A stretch of DNA of 64,000 nt from Candidatus Thorarchaeota archaeon (GCA_003345545.1 PRDH01000026.1:62001-126000); one strand, 5' to 3'. Shown: positions 44,395 through 52,013, numbered from the stretch's first letter. Made by a program: numbers and translations. The notes: generated by a model not told the origin, from the sequence alone.

Positions 44395-45324
44395 GTGTAT
44401 GACCTAGTAATCATTGGTTCTGGTGTGACTGGATATGGCGCAGCAATGTATGCCGCTAGGCTTGATTTGAGCGTGGCAGTCATTGGTAATGTCGATGGTG
44501 GCACGATTACGCTCACTGACGATGTGGCGAACTTCCCGGGCTTCATCCAGCTCACCGGAAAGGAACTAGCAGAGAAGGTCAAAGCTCATGCGCTAGATTA
44601 CCCAGTCTTCATCGAAACGGGTACTGTAACGGATGTCTTCAAGAGCAAGGAAAAGATCTTCTATGTCGTCACCGAGAACAAGTCGTTTCTGGCAAAGTCC
44701 CTCCTCTTTGCAACTGGAATGAAAGACCGGGAACTAGAAGTGCCAGGGCACAATGAGTTGAAAAACAAAGGAGTGAGTTACTGCGCTCTATGTGATGCAC
44801 CCCTCTACAAGGACAAAGTTGTTGCTGTTGTTGGAGGCAGTGATAGTGCAGTCAAGGATGCACTTCTGCTCGCCAAGTACTGCCCTACGGTCTACATCAT
44901 CTATCGAAGTGAAAAGATACATCCTGAACCCATCAATGGTGCACGAGTCATGAGAGAGCCCAGGATTGAGGTCATTACGAAAACTAACGTTGTCGAGATA
45001 CTCGGCAGTAACAAAGTGACTGGCGTTAAACTTGATAATCCCCATAACGGGTCGAACACTCTGAGTCTTGATGGAGTCTTTGTGGCAATCGGCGGTATTC
45101 CTTACTCAAGCCTTGCGGCTAAGCTGGGTGTCAAGCTCAATGCGAAAGGTGAGATTATGATTGACCGTTCAAGCAGGACTAATGTCGAAGGTGTGTTTGC
45201 CGCTGGTGATGTCGTCGACGGTGAATTCAAGCAGGCAATCACTGGTGTTGCTGAAGGCGTTAATGCAGCCTACCAGGCCTACAAGTACGTGAATGAGCAT
45301 GAGTTCGTATTGGCCTGCAAATAG
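44395..45324 (+). CDS. trxB: Thioredoxin reductase
   Basis: This flavoprotein of 309 residues has the complete TrxB layout: FAD motif VIIGSGVTGYGAAMYAAR, redox pair CALC in GVSYCALCDAPLYKDK, pyridine-nucleotide motif VAVVGGSDSAVKDALLLA, and the final FAD segment GVFAAGDVVDGEFKQAITGVAEG. The usual ATGxxxR appears as ATGMKDRELEVPG. The length is normal. GTG start at 44395, nine bases after GGAG. It probably reduces the glutaredoxin-like protein encoded just before it or the disulfide oxidoreductase nearby, using NAD(P)H. Confidence 0.92.
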   Translation: MYDLVIIGSGVTGYGAAMYAARLDLSVAVIGNVDGGTITLTDDVANFPGFIQLTGKELAEKVKAHALDYPVFIETGTVTDVFKSKEKIFYVVTENKSFLAKSLLFATGMKDRELEVPGHNELKNKGVSYCALCDAPLYKDKVVAVVGGSDSAVKDALLLAKYCPTVYIIYRSEKIHPEPINGARVMREPRIEVITKTNVVEILGSNKVTGVKLDNPHNGSNTLSLDGVFVAIGGIPYSSLAAKLGVKLNAKGEIMIDRSSRTNVEGVFAAGDVVDGEFKQAITGVAEGVNAAYQAYKYVNEHEFVLACK

Positions 45325-45360
45325 CACACAGAAACTCATGATACTGGCATCATCACTCTT

Positions 45361-45645
45361 TCAGGTCGCCTTCAATGCAATTCTCCACGGGTATAATTCT
45401 GCATGGAAAACTCCCGATTTGACTGCTGGATCATTCCTCATGATTTCAAGAGCCTTGTCACGGGATGCCACTTCAATCATAACAAGACCAATCAAAACTT
45501 CTGAGAATCTCCCAGCCATAGTGAGGATTCCCTTCTTCAGAAGCTCCTTTAGATACTCAAAGTGCTCACTGACCCGTTCATCTGTTCCGGGACTTCCGTA
45601 TTTGTCTGCAGGCCTAAGCACAACGACGAACGATTGAGTTTCCAT
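45361..45645 (-). CDS. YciI-like protein
   Basis: A protein of about 94 residues with the YCII-related fold: FVVVLRP at the start, then HFEYLKELLKKGILTMAGRF, and a closing FHAELYPWRIAL. The conserved His (in SEHFEYL) and the HAELYPW ending are typical. The family contains small dimeric enzymes of poorly defined activity. A TATA-like ATTAAAAG at 45675-45682, overlapping the upstream gene's stop, predicts transcription start near 45655, so ATG 45645 is chosen over the longer start at 45672. Confidence 0.8.
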   Translation of the reverse strand: METQSFVVVLRPADKYGSPGTDERVSEHFEYLKELLKKGILTMAGRFSEVLIGLVMIEVASRDKALEIMRNDPAVKSGVFHAELYPWRIALKAT

Positions 45646-45681
45646 GTTAGAGCAAGTCACACCCCTCATCAATAAGTCCTT

Positions 45682-46335
45682 TTAATTGAGCTTATCTATT
45701 GCTTCGTAGAGTTTCTCAACGAACATCTCAGGTGGTGTCAGCCCTTCGACAATCACAGTGTCGTTGAGGACTGTTTTAGGCACTCCGAATACTTCGAATT
45801 TGGCTGCATCTTCCTGCATTTCGAGCGACTCATACATTTCAGAGTCGATGAGTGGATTGAGTATGGCTGCCTGGTGAGCGAGCCTAGTCATACCTGGACA
45901 GTACGGGCATTGAGGAGTAACAAAGACGCGAATGAGAATTGGTTCGTCTATTGCACGAATATCCTCGATTACGTCCGGTGGGAGTGGAACTGCTCCATTC
46001 GATACATCAATGATATCTCCGATTAGCGCTCCAAACTCGTGGCCAGCTGGAATCCCGTAGAATTTTATTTTGTACTTCTCCTTCCCGTGGAGTACTATGG
46101 CTGGATGTCGTTTGACTCCTAGTTTCTTGGCCAGATTGCTCTCAAGTGATCCCTGATGCTCCTCCACCCTAATCAAGTCAGATAGTTCAGCGACTAATCG
46201 AACTAAGTCGCGAGTATCATTGCAGTACAGGCATTTCTCGCCTTCAGTAAACAGATGAATAGTCACTTCATTAACAAGGTTCTCGAACATCTCTCTGACT
46301 TGCTCTCGAGTGGCTTCGTCCATTTCAACGACCAT
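45682..46335 (-). CDS. Protein disulfide oxidoreductase, two glutaredoxin-like folds
   Basis: About 217 residues comprising two thioredoxin-fold units, each with its own CxxC: GEKCLYCNDT in the first and PQCPYCPGM in the second. This matches the archaeal glutaredoxin-like PDO family, which forms and isomerises disulfides inside the cell and accepts electrons from thioredoxin reductase. The cis-proline segments RHPAIVL and GVPKTVL are also present. ATG 46335 is preferred to GTG 46344. It closes the redox gene cluster. Confidence 0.9.
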   Translation of the reverse strand: MVVEMDEATREQVREMFENLVNEVTIHLFTEGEKCLYCNDTRDLVRLVAELSDLIRVEEHQGSLESNLAKKLGVKRHPAIVLHGKEKYKIKFYGIPAGHEFGALIGDIIDVSNGAVPLPPDVIEDIRAIDEPILIRVFVTPQCPYCPGMTRLAHQAAILNPLIDSEMYESLEMQEDAAKFEVFGVPKTVLNDTVIVEGLTPPEMFVEKLYEAIDKLN

Positions 46336-46478
46336 GTCAGTCACATCCTAATCTGGAGTCTTGCAGGTTTTAATACATTCCCTTTGCCAGCCCATCTGTA
46401 GCATGAGCGTTCGCAGACTCGATCATGTTGCATGATGGAATCCATCCTGAGCTCTCTGACTACAACATAACGAATGTT

Positions 46479-47552
46479 CTAGATCCACTTGATTCTACGA
46501 TCATGAATCAACTCCTCAAGTGCTGCTGGTATCTCCTCGGAGTCCTCAAGATTAGCCTTTGCATGAATCACCGTATCCTTGGCAATGCTGACGTCTTCGA
46601 GCTGCTTGCATTTGAAGAGCGGAGTTATATTGATCTCTTTGAAGTTATTCTCCTGCGGGTGGTCACTGTAAAGATATAGCTCAGCTATCTCCTTGCATTT
46701 CGATAATGGTGTGAGGTCAATTGCGCTGAGCTGGTTGCCTGCAATATCAAGCGCTGTGAGCTTCTTGGCCTTCGCAAGTGGTGACAAGTCAAGAAGGCTG
46801 ATTTCATTCATCGCAAGATCCAGCCGGCGTAACTGAGTACAAGCAGCGAGTGAACCCAGATCAATGATTCTAATCCTGTTTCCGCCCAATCTAAGAATGC
46901 GGATATCGAGGCAATTCTCAAGGGGCTTCAGATCAACCGATTCCAATTCATTGTGGTGCAGATACAGGAATTTCATGTTAGTGCAACTTGCAAGCGGAGA
47001 GAGATTCAAGTGTGATAGCGAGTTATACATGAGATTCAGTTGCTGCAATCCTGTGCACCCCGCCAAGCCGGAAATATCAAGAACCCTAAACTGATTATTC
47101 TCAATTTCAAGACTTGCAAGTGCCTTGCATGACGCAAGAGGTGAGAGGTCCAAGTGTGTAAGTCGATTCCCCAAGAGACGCAGCCTTGTGAGGTACTTGC
47201 ATTTAGATAACGGTCCTAGGTCAATCTCTGCCAGGTTGTTTGAACCTAGATGGAGCTCCTTTAGATTCACGACATTGGCGAGATGTTTCAGTTCTATCGA
47301 GGTGAGGGAGTTCTTGAAGAGACTCAGATTCATAAGATTAGGTAATCTGGCGAGGGGACTGAGGTCTACGTCAGATATCGCGTTGTTTTCAAGTTGGAGA
47401 TCCCGAAGATTATCTAGCCCTTTCAGAGACTCGAGGCGAATGGTGGCAATACCTCGACGAGAGAGATCAAGTGCTGAGATTGTGACATCATCCACCTCGT
47501 ATCTACACTCTTTGTTCTCTTTGTCCACGTACTCAACAATAACGTCTTCCAT
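46479..47552 (-). CDS. Leucine-rich-repeat protein
   Basis: About 357 residues, nearly all of them LRR. After a short strand (MEDVIVEYVDKENKECRYEV) come eleven to twelve 23-residue repeats with the consensus LxxLxLxxNxLxxLDLSPLxxC (for example LTRLRLLGNRLTHLDLSPLA). There is no signal peptide or membrane helix, so it is probably an intracellular protein-binding solenoid. ATG 47552 has GGAG eight bases upstream; the longer frame to 47600 lacks this. The N-terminal strand and DLSPL repeat type match the shorter LRR protein at 2456-3577. Confidence 0.9.
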   Translation of the reverse strand: MEDVIVEYVDKENKECRYEVDDVTISALDLSRRGIATIRLESLKGLDNLRDLQLENNAISDVDLSPLARLPNLMNLSLFKNSLTSIELKHLANVVNLKELHLGSNNLAEIDLGPLSKCKYLTRLRLLGNRLTHLDLSPLASCKALASLEIENNQFRVLDISGLAGCTGLQQLNLMYNSLSHLNLSPLASCTNMKFLYLHHNELESVDLKPLENCLDIRILRLGGNRIRIIDLGSLAACTQLRRLDLAMNEISLLDLSPLAKAKKLTALDIAGNQLSAIDLTPLSKCKEIAELYLYSDHPQENNFKEINITPLFKCKQLEDVSIAKDTVIHAKANLEDSEEIPAALEELIHDRRIKWI

Positions 47553-47697
47553 ATTCTCTTCTCCGTCAGTCAGAGTCTGATTTGCAGAACATTCGAACAA
47601 TTCATGTATTCAATGTTGCTGAAACAACACCTTGATCCATTCAATGCTGGGTAAAGGCTTAATGGCCATGCTGATGATGAAGGCACAGCGACCTGAG

Positions 47698-48231
47698 ATG
47701 AATTCAGACCTTCACGCACAGATGAGGACCAGCGATTATTATATATTGTCAGTAACGGGACTGCTCTTTCTCTTCCAGCTCCTGCTCCTTTTCTTCTTTT
47801 TCAATGCGGGGCTCAATGTCATACTTCTGGGAGTAGGCTGGATTCTCCTCATCCCTACTTTTCTTCTGCTTACACTCTCGGCGAACATTCTGCGTAGATA
47901 CGGAAATGCAGTCGAAGGAAAATCCCGGTTCCATACCACATCCCTTGTGAATCGTGGCGCCTATGCAATCATTCGGCATCCGCTCTACTTGGGATGGATT
48001 ATGATGTCTCTTGCCCTGGTGTTAGTATCCCAGTACTGGCTAAGCGCCTTCTTCTCGGGAATCATGATCCCATTAGTCCTGACAGAGATTCAGCGCGAGG
48101 ACAAATTCAACGAGATCAAATTCGGACAGGAGTATTGCCAGTATCAACAGGATATTCCTATGTTGAATGTATTCGCCGGTCTATGGAGATACTATGCGAG
48201 AAGAGAACGTCGTCAGCCCCTGCAGAGTTAG
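47698..48231 (+). CDS. ICMT/PEMT-family membrane methyltransferase
   Basis: A membrane protein with four to five helices and the signature of the isoprenylcysteine/phospholipid methyltransferase superfamily: GAYAIIRHPLYLGWIMMSL, then EIQREDKFNEIKFGQEYCQY near the C-terminus. The RHPxYxG and ExxxxxxFGxEY elements bind S-adenosylmethionine. The acceptor may be a prenylated protein cysteine, a lipid or a small molecule. The start is unclear: the frame opens at TTG 47632 and has several ATGs; 47698 is my choice because a TATA-like GGCTTAAT near 47655 would start the transcript after the earlier ones. A relative is at 51442. Confidence 0.75.
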   Translation: MNSDLHAQMRTSDYYILSVTGLLFLFQLLLLFFFFNAGLNVILLGVGWILLIPTFLLLTLSANILRRYGNAVEGKSRFHTTSLVNRGAYAIIRHPLYLGWIMMSLALVLVSQYWLSAFFSGIMIPLVLTEIQREDKFNEIKFGQEYCQYQQDIPMLNVFAGLWRYYARRERRQPLQS

Positions 48232-48354
48232 GCTGTCCGTTTCTCATATTATCTGCAATGGTGCTGTCCAAAATCAAAAGAGTATTCGCCAGAAGAGTAT
48301 GCTTTTTAACAGGTTTCCAATGAGCGGCGGCAATCTACGAAGGAGATTGGACTC

Positions 48355-48720
48355 TTGAATAAGAAGACGCTTGGCATCCTGCTTATGACATCGCCGTACA
48401 CCTTTCAAAACAGCCACACTTTCTATGATCTGTGCAAGGCAACGCTTGAGAGAGGTTATGGCGTGAAGGTCTTCCTTTTCGTAGATGGTGTCAATAATGC
48501 GAAACTGAAACAGGAGCCTGACCCCGATAGACCAATGAATGACAAGCTCCTGGAGCTAGCCAGCTCAGGAGTGGAGTTTCAGGCTTGCGGCCTCTGTACC
48601 TCAGCTCGTGGTTTTGATCAGAGAGGTGGCGACTTCGTGCAGGGCGTGGAAGTAACAGGCCTCACTGAGTTCGCCGAACAGGTCGGTCAGGTGGACCGAT
48701 TCATCACTTTCTCATTATAG
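48355..48720 (+). CDS. tusD: DsrE/TusD-like sulfur-relay protein
   Basis: A protein of 121 residues of the DsrE family (LGILLMTSPYTFQNSHTFYDL, then VKVFLFVDGVN). ACGLCTSARG holds the position of the conserved sulfur-carrying cysteine of TusD/DsrE. First gene of a tight three-gene rightward operon with TusC- and TusB-like genes. TTG start at 48355, nine bases after GGAG. In bacteria TusBCD relays sulfur for tRNA wobble thiolation, while DsrEFH works in sulfur oxidation; here no dsrAB is seen, so a tRNA or general sulfur-relay role is more likely. Confidence 0.8.
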   Translation: MNKKTLGILLMTSPYTFQNSHTFYDLCKATLERGYGVKVFLFVDGVNNAKLKQEPDPDRPMNDKLLELASSGVEFQACGLCTSARGFDQRGGDFVQGVEVTGLTEFAEQVGQVDRFITFSL

Positions 48721-48731
48721 GAGGGACTAAC

Positions 48732-49082
48732 ATGGATTTCGTAGAAAAGAGAGTGCTGGTTCTCATCACTAGTAAACCGTTCGGGAAGATTATTGCAGCG
48801 GAGGGCTGGCGAGCAGCAGTGGGTATGTTCGGCATGGACCATCAGTCACAGTTGCTCTTCATTGGTGATGGTGTGTACGGCCTCGTCAAGGATCAGGATA
48901 TTCAACCAATTAGAATGTTCAAGTCGACATTCGAGAGCTTTGACGGACACATCTATGCAAGCAAGAAGTCACTAGACGAACGGGACATCAATGCAAGTGA
49001 GGTCTTTGATGAAGTCGAGGTACTTGACGACGAAGGGGTTGCGAGGACATTTATTGAGAATGAAGTCATCATAACGTTCTGA
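48732..49082 (+). CDS. tusC: DsrF/TusC-like sulfur-relay protein
   Basis: This protein of 116 residues belongs to the DsrE/F superfamily and resembles TusC: VLVLITSKPFGKIIAAEGWRA followed by QLLFIGDGVYGLVKDQD. As in other TusC/DsrF proteins there is no cysteine at the sulfur-accepting position. The ATG follows the tusD-like stop by 11 bases, with GGAGG between. It would be the structural middle partner of a TusBCD hexamer. Confidence 0.8.
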   Translation: MDFVEKRVLVLITSKPFGKIIAAEGWRAAVGMFGMDHQSQLLFIGDGVYGLVKDQDIQPIRMFKSTFESFDGHIYASKKSLDERDINASEVFDEVEVLDDEGVARTFIENEVIITF

Positions 49083-49095
49083 GGAGGAAGCAAAT

Positions 49096-49395
49096 GTGAA
49101 GTACATGATTCTGCTCTCGAATGAATGCATGAGTATCAAAGAGGTAGTCACGGGTCTGAAAAGCAGGAATATTGAGGTCGAACTGCTGCTCCTTCAGGAC
49201 GGAGTGTATCTTGTAGACAAGGGAAACCCTGAATCCAAGGAGCTTAAGGAGCTTGGATTGAAAGTCCATGCACTCAAACATCATGTGGTTGAACGAGGAA
49301 TTGCTAGTCGCTTGGCAGTCGATGTTGACCTTGTCGATTATCCTTCGGTCGTCGACCTTCTCATGGAGAAATCCGATAAGGTAATCTCCTTGTGA
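49096..49395 (+). CDS. tusB: DsrH/TusB-like sulfur-relay protein
   Basis: A protein of 99 residues, third in the operon. ILLSNECMSIKEVV and LLLLQDGVYLVDK are typical of the short DsrH/TusB family; the single cysteine at position 11 is slightly nearer the N-terminus than the redox cysteine reported for DsrH. The GTG start at 49096 has AGGAGG eight bases upstream. TusE and TusA genes were not seen in the window, so partners must be elsewhere or replaced. Confidence 0.75.
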   Translation: MKYMILLSNECMSIKEVVTGLKSRNIEVELLLLQDGVYLVDKGNPESKELKELGLKVHALKHHVVERGIASRLAVDVDLVDYPSVVDLLMEKSDKVISL

Positions 49396-49436
49396 TGCGG
49401 GACTTGATGATCACATATTTGGTTCCTTGGCTGTTT

Positions 49437-49844
49437 CTAGGCTCTTTTCCCAAGGACAATGAGAACTTGACCCAATAGGTCGCCTGGAAGAACAGAAGCT
49501 TTGATTCGAGAACTGAACATTGACATATCGGCAGTCCTTTCCTCGGAATACTTTTTCATTTCAGTGCTACCGATACAGGCCAATTCACCCATGCCATTAG
49601 AGCCGTAGAATGACCGAAAGACTACGTGGTACGCTGGAACCTTGATAGGCTTGATAGAGACTATCTTCGTTTCACCACCTTGATACGCCACTTTTTCTGA
49701 TGCGATGACTGGCACCAATCTTGTTTTTGACCAGTCGAGTGCAACTCTGGCTTCCTCTAGTCCCTCAACTGAAGTTCTCATTCTATCCATTCCGAGACTT
49801 CCAAGGTCTTGCCCGCAGCTAATGATATAGATTTTTTCTGACAA
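49437..49844 (-). CDS. Uncharacterised small alpha/beta protein
   Basis: About 135 residues, no signal or membrane segment. The sequence starts with a strand and glycine loop (IYIISCGQDLGSLG) and has several beta strands (TKIVSIKPIKVPAYHVVF, then VLPGDLLGQVLIVLG). I do not recognise the family. Its TTG start at 49844 has GGTGG six bases upstream. It overlaps the end of the next upstream frame by 26 bases and converges with the tus operon. Confidence 0.6.
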   Translation of the reverse strand: MSEKIYIISCGQDLGSLGMDRMRTSVEGLEEARVALDWSKTRLVPVIASEKVAYQGGETKIVSIKPIKVPAYHVVFRSFYGSNGMGELACIGSTEMKKYSEERTADMSMFSSRIKASVLPGDLLGQVLIVLGKRA

Positions 49845-50040
49845 TTCGTGCCACCCTGTTTTCAGCCGGCAATGTTACTTGTCCTTGTTTCGCAACGAGA
49901 CCTCTGCCGCTTAAGTAGTTAACCAAACTGCCACATTGAATGATAGTTTGACCACTTTCGGATTGTATGATTAAGAAGATCATGAACATAATCAATTCAT
50001 GCACGTCAGAAAATTCAAGGCGACTTGTCCATTCGGGCAC
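49819..50040 (-). CDS. Possible small DNA-binding-type protein
   Basis: A frame of 73 residues beginning at GTG 50040. An AATAAATATT element (50076-50090) on this strand would start transcription near 50058, which leaves a short leader, and GTGG precedes the start by six bases. The sequence has helices followed by SGRGLVAKQGQVTLP, which could be the wing of a winged-helix domain. This is a weak guess. The 26-base overlap with the following gene suggests coupling if it is real. Confidence 0.4.
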   Translation of the reverse strand: MPEWTSRLEFSDVHELIMFMIFLIIQSESGQTIIQCGSLVNYLSGRGLVAKQGQVTLPAENRVARIVRKNLYH

Positions 50041-50127
50041 AAAGTGCCACGAGGAGCGCTATCCGAGCATTGTCAATATTTATTATGCTTTGATACGTGA
50101 AATATCTCAAGGCGATTTGGCCTTATC

Positions 50128-50346
50128 ATGAAACTAACGATAACTCTATCCGAGCTAGACTGGATGAATGCAGTTGGTCACAATGAGCTTGACTCTGTGA
50201 GCGACTGTAGCTTGTTCTCAGCAATTTCCTCCGCACGTGTAGGTGGATTGCTTGCCTTTGCAGAGTCAGAAGGGACTACATCCTCAAAGACATCTGCAAC
50301 TGGCAAGGCGTTGATCGCTTTTGTTTCACGTCCGGAGGTGATTTAG
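50128..50346 (+). CDS. Hypothetical 72-residue protein
   Basis: The ATG follows an AT-rich promoter (ATATTTATTATG, about 50078-50089) by about 40 bases. Sequence: MKLTITLSELDWMNAVG at the start, then a Ser/Ala/Gly-rich stretch. There is no known family. The stop codon TAG (50344-50346) shares its G with the GTG of a following 48-codon frame, suggesting a coupled pair. Moderate doubt remains as to whether it is coding. Confidence 0.45.
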   Translation: MKLTITLSELDWMNAVGHNELDSVSDCSLFSAISSARVGGLLAFAESEGTTSSKTSATGKALIAFVSRPEVI

Positions 50347-50492
50347 TGGGCAGACATAATCACTCAAGTAGACACGAACACGAAAGGAAGAGAGGGCGAC
50401 GTCATGACTCGAACCATTCTAGAGATGACTCGAGTAGTAGTCGACTGAAGATCCTAGGCGACCAGCAAGGGCTTGGCTGGGCTGGGGCATAA
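50346..50492 (+). CDS. Possible 48-residue Arg/His/Ser-rich peptide
   Basis: A GTG-initiated frame overlapping the previous stop by one base (TAGTG). Residues 2-33 are low-complexity and basic (GRHNHSSRHEHERKRGRRHD, then a Ser-rich run), followed by a short hydrophobic end. If translated it would be a disordered, probably nucleic-acid-binding peptide. The TATA box of the candidate RNA downstream overlaps its stop codon. Confidence 0.3.
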   Translation: MGRHNHSSRHEHERKRGRRHDSNHSRDDSSSSRLKILGDQQGLGWAGA

Positions 50493-50498
50493 TATATA
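50490..50498 (+). promoter_or_regulatory. TATA box for candidate RNA
   Basis: TAATATATA is a strong archaeal TATA-like element. Its centre lies about 27 bases before position 50521, where the left arm of the first stem of the candidate RNA begins. No protein start codon with a plausible gene follows within 200 bases. Confidence 0.45.
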
Positions 50499-50520
50499 GT
50501 CCAATTGGGCTGATGGGAAC

Positions 50521-50640
50521 CAGTCTTTTCCCGAACGCTCTGTATCTTGGGACTAGGAAAGAGACTGTGTTTCTTCTTATGAAAGGACGCATGGGCTGCG
50601 GACCAAGCAGCCTGTGCCTCTCTTTTTCTCATCTCTTTTT
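50521..50640 (+). ncRNA. Candidate small structured RNA with strong 3' hairpin
   Basis: A TATA box at 50490-50498 predicts transcription from about 50520. The first stem pairs CAGTCTTTTCC (50521-50531) with GGAAAGAGACTG (50556-50567), 11 pairs with one bulged base. A short TTTC/GAAA hairpin follows. The second stem is GCATGGGCTGC (50589-50599) with GCAGCCTGTGC (50607-50617), 11 pairs including two G-T wobbles and a seven-base loop, then T-runs at 50622-50626 and 50636-50640. It matches no RNA family I recognise (not tRNA, 5S or SRP). Length would be near 120 bases. Confidence 0.45.
50589..50640 (+). terminator. Hairpin plus T-runs
   Basis: An 11-pair stem (50589-50617) is followed by CTCTCTTTTTCTCATCTC and then TTTTT, a standard arrangement for archaeal T-rich termination. 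It ends the candidate RNA and lies 140 bases before the next gene. Confidence 0.6.
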
Positions 50641-50779
50641 ATAACCTTCACTGGGGCGTTTCGCTGATAATCAAGTTGCAAGGTTAATAACCGCTCATGA
50701 CAATCTCTACACATAAGTGTGCACGAACTACTCCACGTGAGAGGGTTGAGAGATTGCCGAACTGGGAGCTGGAAACTTG

Positions 50780-51442
50780 ATGCTTCAGTCGATTTGGGAC
50801 CAATTAGATGAGATATTTGGGCCGATTCTTCATCCGATATTTGATCCGGTTTTCGCAGCGTTGCAGGACGCTTCTCTGAGATCAATGCTTCTTTCAGCAA
50901 TCATTTGGTCATTCCTCGTTATTGGAGGGTTAGTCTTCTTAGTCTACGAGGGCCGTGTCTTTGTAGGTTTTGTCACCGGTTCTAAGATTGCGCCTCTTCC
51001 ACCTGCAGTATCTTCAAAGAGCACTAGCAAAACAAGGACGCAGTCAGAGTCAGCAAGACTCCGTAAGACGAGCGCTGAGAAATCTAAGCAGGAGGGGCAG
51101 GAGCGTGAGAGCAAGGTTCAGGCGAGCGGTGTGAGAGTCAGTGCAAAGATGAAGAAAAGCAGAGAGGCCGTCTTGCTGACTGTCACGGTGCATAATGGAA
51201 GTGACTCGAAGATTGACATGGTTGTGGTAGACATCGATCTTCCCGCCGGAGTAGACGCCGCTATTGGATCCTTCAGAATGCAGCGCCTTGGGTCTATTCT
51301 CGCAGGACAATCCGAATCCAAGGAATTTCTCCTAAACGTTCGAGGGGGCGACCTGAGTCAGATCGGGGGTTATGTGGAGTTTCTTGGGGCATCATATGAA
51401 GTGTCAAAAATCCCCCTTCCAGCAATTGAGGTGGGAACCTAA
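50780..51442 (+). CDS. Single-span membrane protein with beta-sandwich domain
   Basis: About 220 residues: an N-terminal amphipathic region, one membrane helix (about 33-58, LLSAIIWSFLVIGGLVFLVY), a low-complexity Ser/Lys/Glu linker (about 75-115), and a C-terminal beta-sandwich (AVLLTVTVHNGSDSKIDMVVVDIDLP) resembling domains that bind partners in the cytosol or outside. The family is not recognised. ATG 50780 with GGGAG 11 bases upstream; a 5' leader contains an eight-base inverted repeat (CAATCTCT 50701, AGAGATTG 50749). It overlaps the next gene by one base (TAATG). Confidence 0.7.
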   Translation: MLQSIWDQLDEIFGPILHPIFDPVFAALQDASLRSMLLSAIIWSFLVIGGLVFLVYEGRVFVGFVTGSKIAPLPPAVSSKSTSKTRTQSESARLRKTSAEKSKQEGQERESKVQASGVRVSAKMKKSREAVLLTVTVHNGSDSKIDMVVVDIDLPAGVDAAIGSFRMQRLGSILAGQSESKEFLLNVRGGDLSQIGGYVEFLGASYEVSKIPLPAIEVGT

Positions 51443-51957
51443 TGAGTAGCCAGAATGAGGACCGTGTCCCTGAGAACAACTTCATTCCAGCCATACTTGG
51501 TTTCATCAACTTCGGAATTCTGCTCGCAATAGCAATGCCGCTCATGAGCTATAGCACAGGACTCTGGGACTTCACTTTTGTGGCTGCTGGAGTCTATTTT
51601 GAACTGAAGTTCATCCGGTGTCTCAGCAGAGCGCATGAGCAGCCTCTGACCCGAGTGAGTCCACGCAACCGTAACTCCATTCCGAAAGAGGGCATCTATG
51701 CAAGAATCAGGCATCCAGTCGCCGCGGGAGCCATCTATCTGAATATTGCCTTGTTGTTCTTCTTCAGGTCATTGTACTTGATTCCAATCGTACCCGTCTT
51801 TGGAGCCATGTGGTATCTCTATGCTAAATACGATGAAGACATCATGCTCGAACGATTCGGCGATGAGTACAGGGAGTACATGCGTGGTACGAGCATGTTT
51901 CGCGGGGCGGGTTTTGATCAGCAGCGCCTTGCGTCTTCAGGTTACGACATGTACTAG
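51442..51957 (+). CDS. ICMT/PEMT-family membrane methyltransferase
   Basis: A membrane protein of 171 residues with four helices. The signature GIYARIRHPVAAGAIYLNI and the C-terminal ERFGDEYREYMRGT match the isoprenylcysteine carboxyl methyltransferase superfamily SAM-binding core. The first ATG shares its A with the preceding stop (TAATG), so translation is coupled to the membrane protein upstream. It is related to the gene at 47698. The acceptor is unknown. Confidence 0.8.
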   Translation: MSSQNEDRVPENNFIPAILGFINFGILLAIAMPLMSYSTGLWDFTFVAAGVYFELKFIRCLSRAHEQPLTRVSPRNRNSIPKEGIYARIRHPVAAGAIYLNIALLFFFRSLYLIPIVPVFGAMWYLYAKYDEDIMLERFGDEYREYMRGTSMFRGAGFDQQRLASSGYDMY

Positions 51958-52013
51958 TGAGCAGGACTAGGCCTATTCTGTTCGGTCTCAGCGCATGCTT
52001 CGATTGATACTCA

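Noticed and set aside
48355..49395. DsrEFH of a dissimilatory sulfur-oxidation locus
   Set aside because: No dsrAB, dsrC, dsrMKJOP or other dsr genes are seen around it; a TusBCD-type role is the simpler reading.
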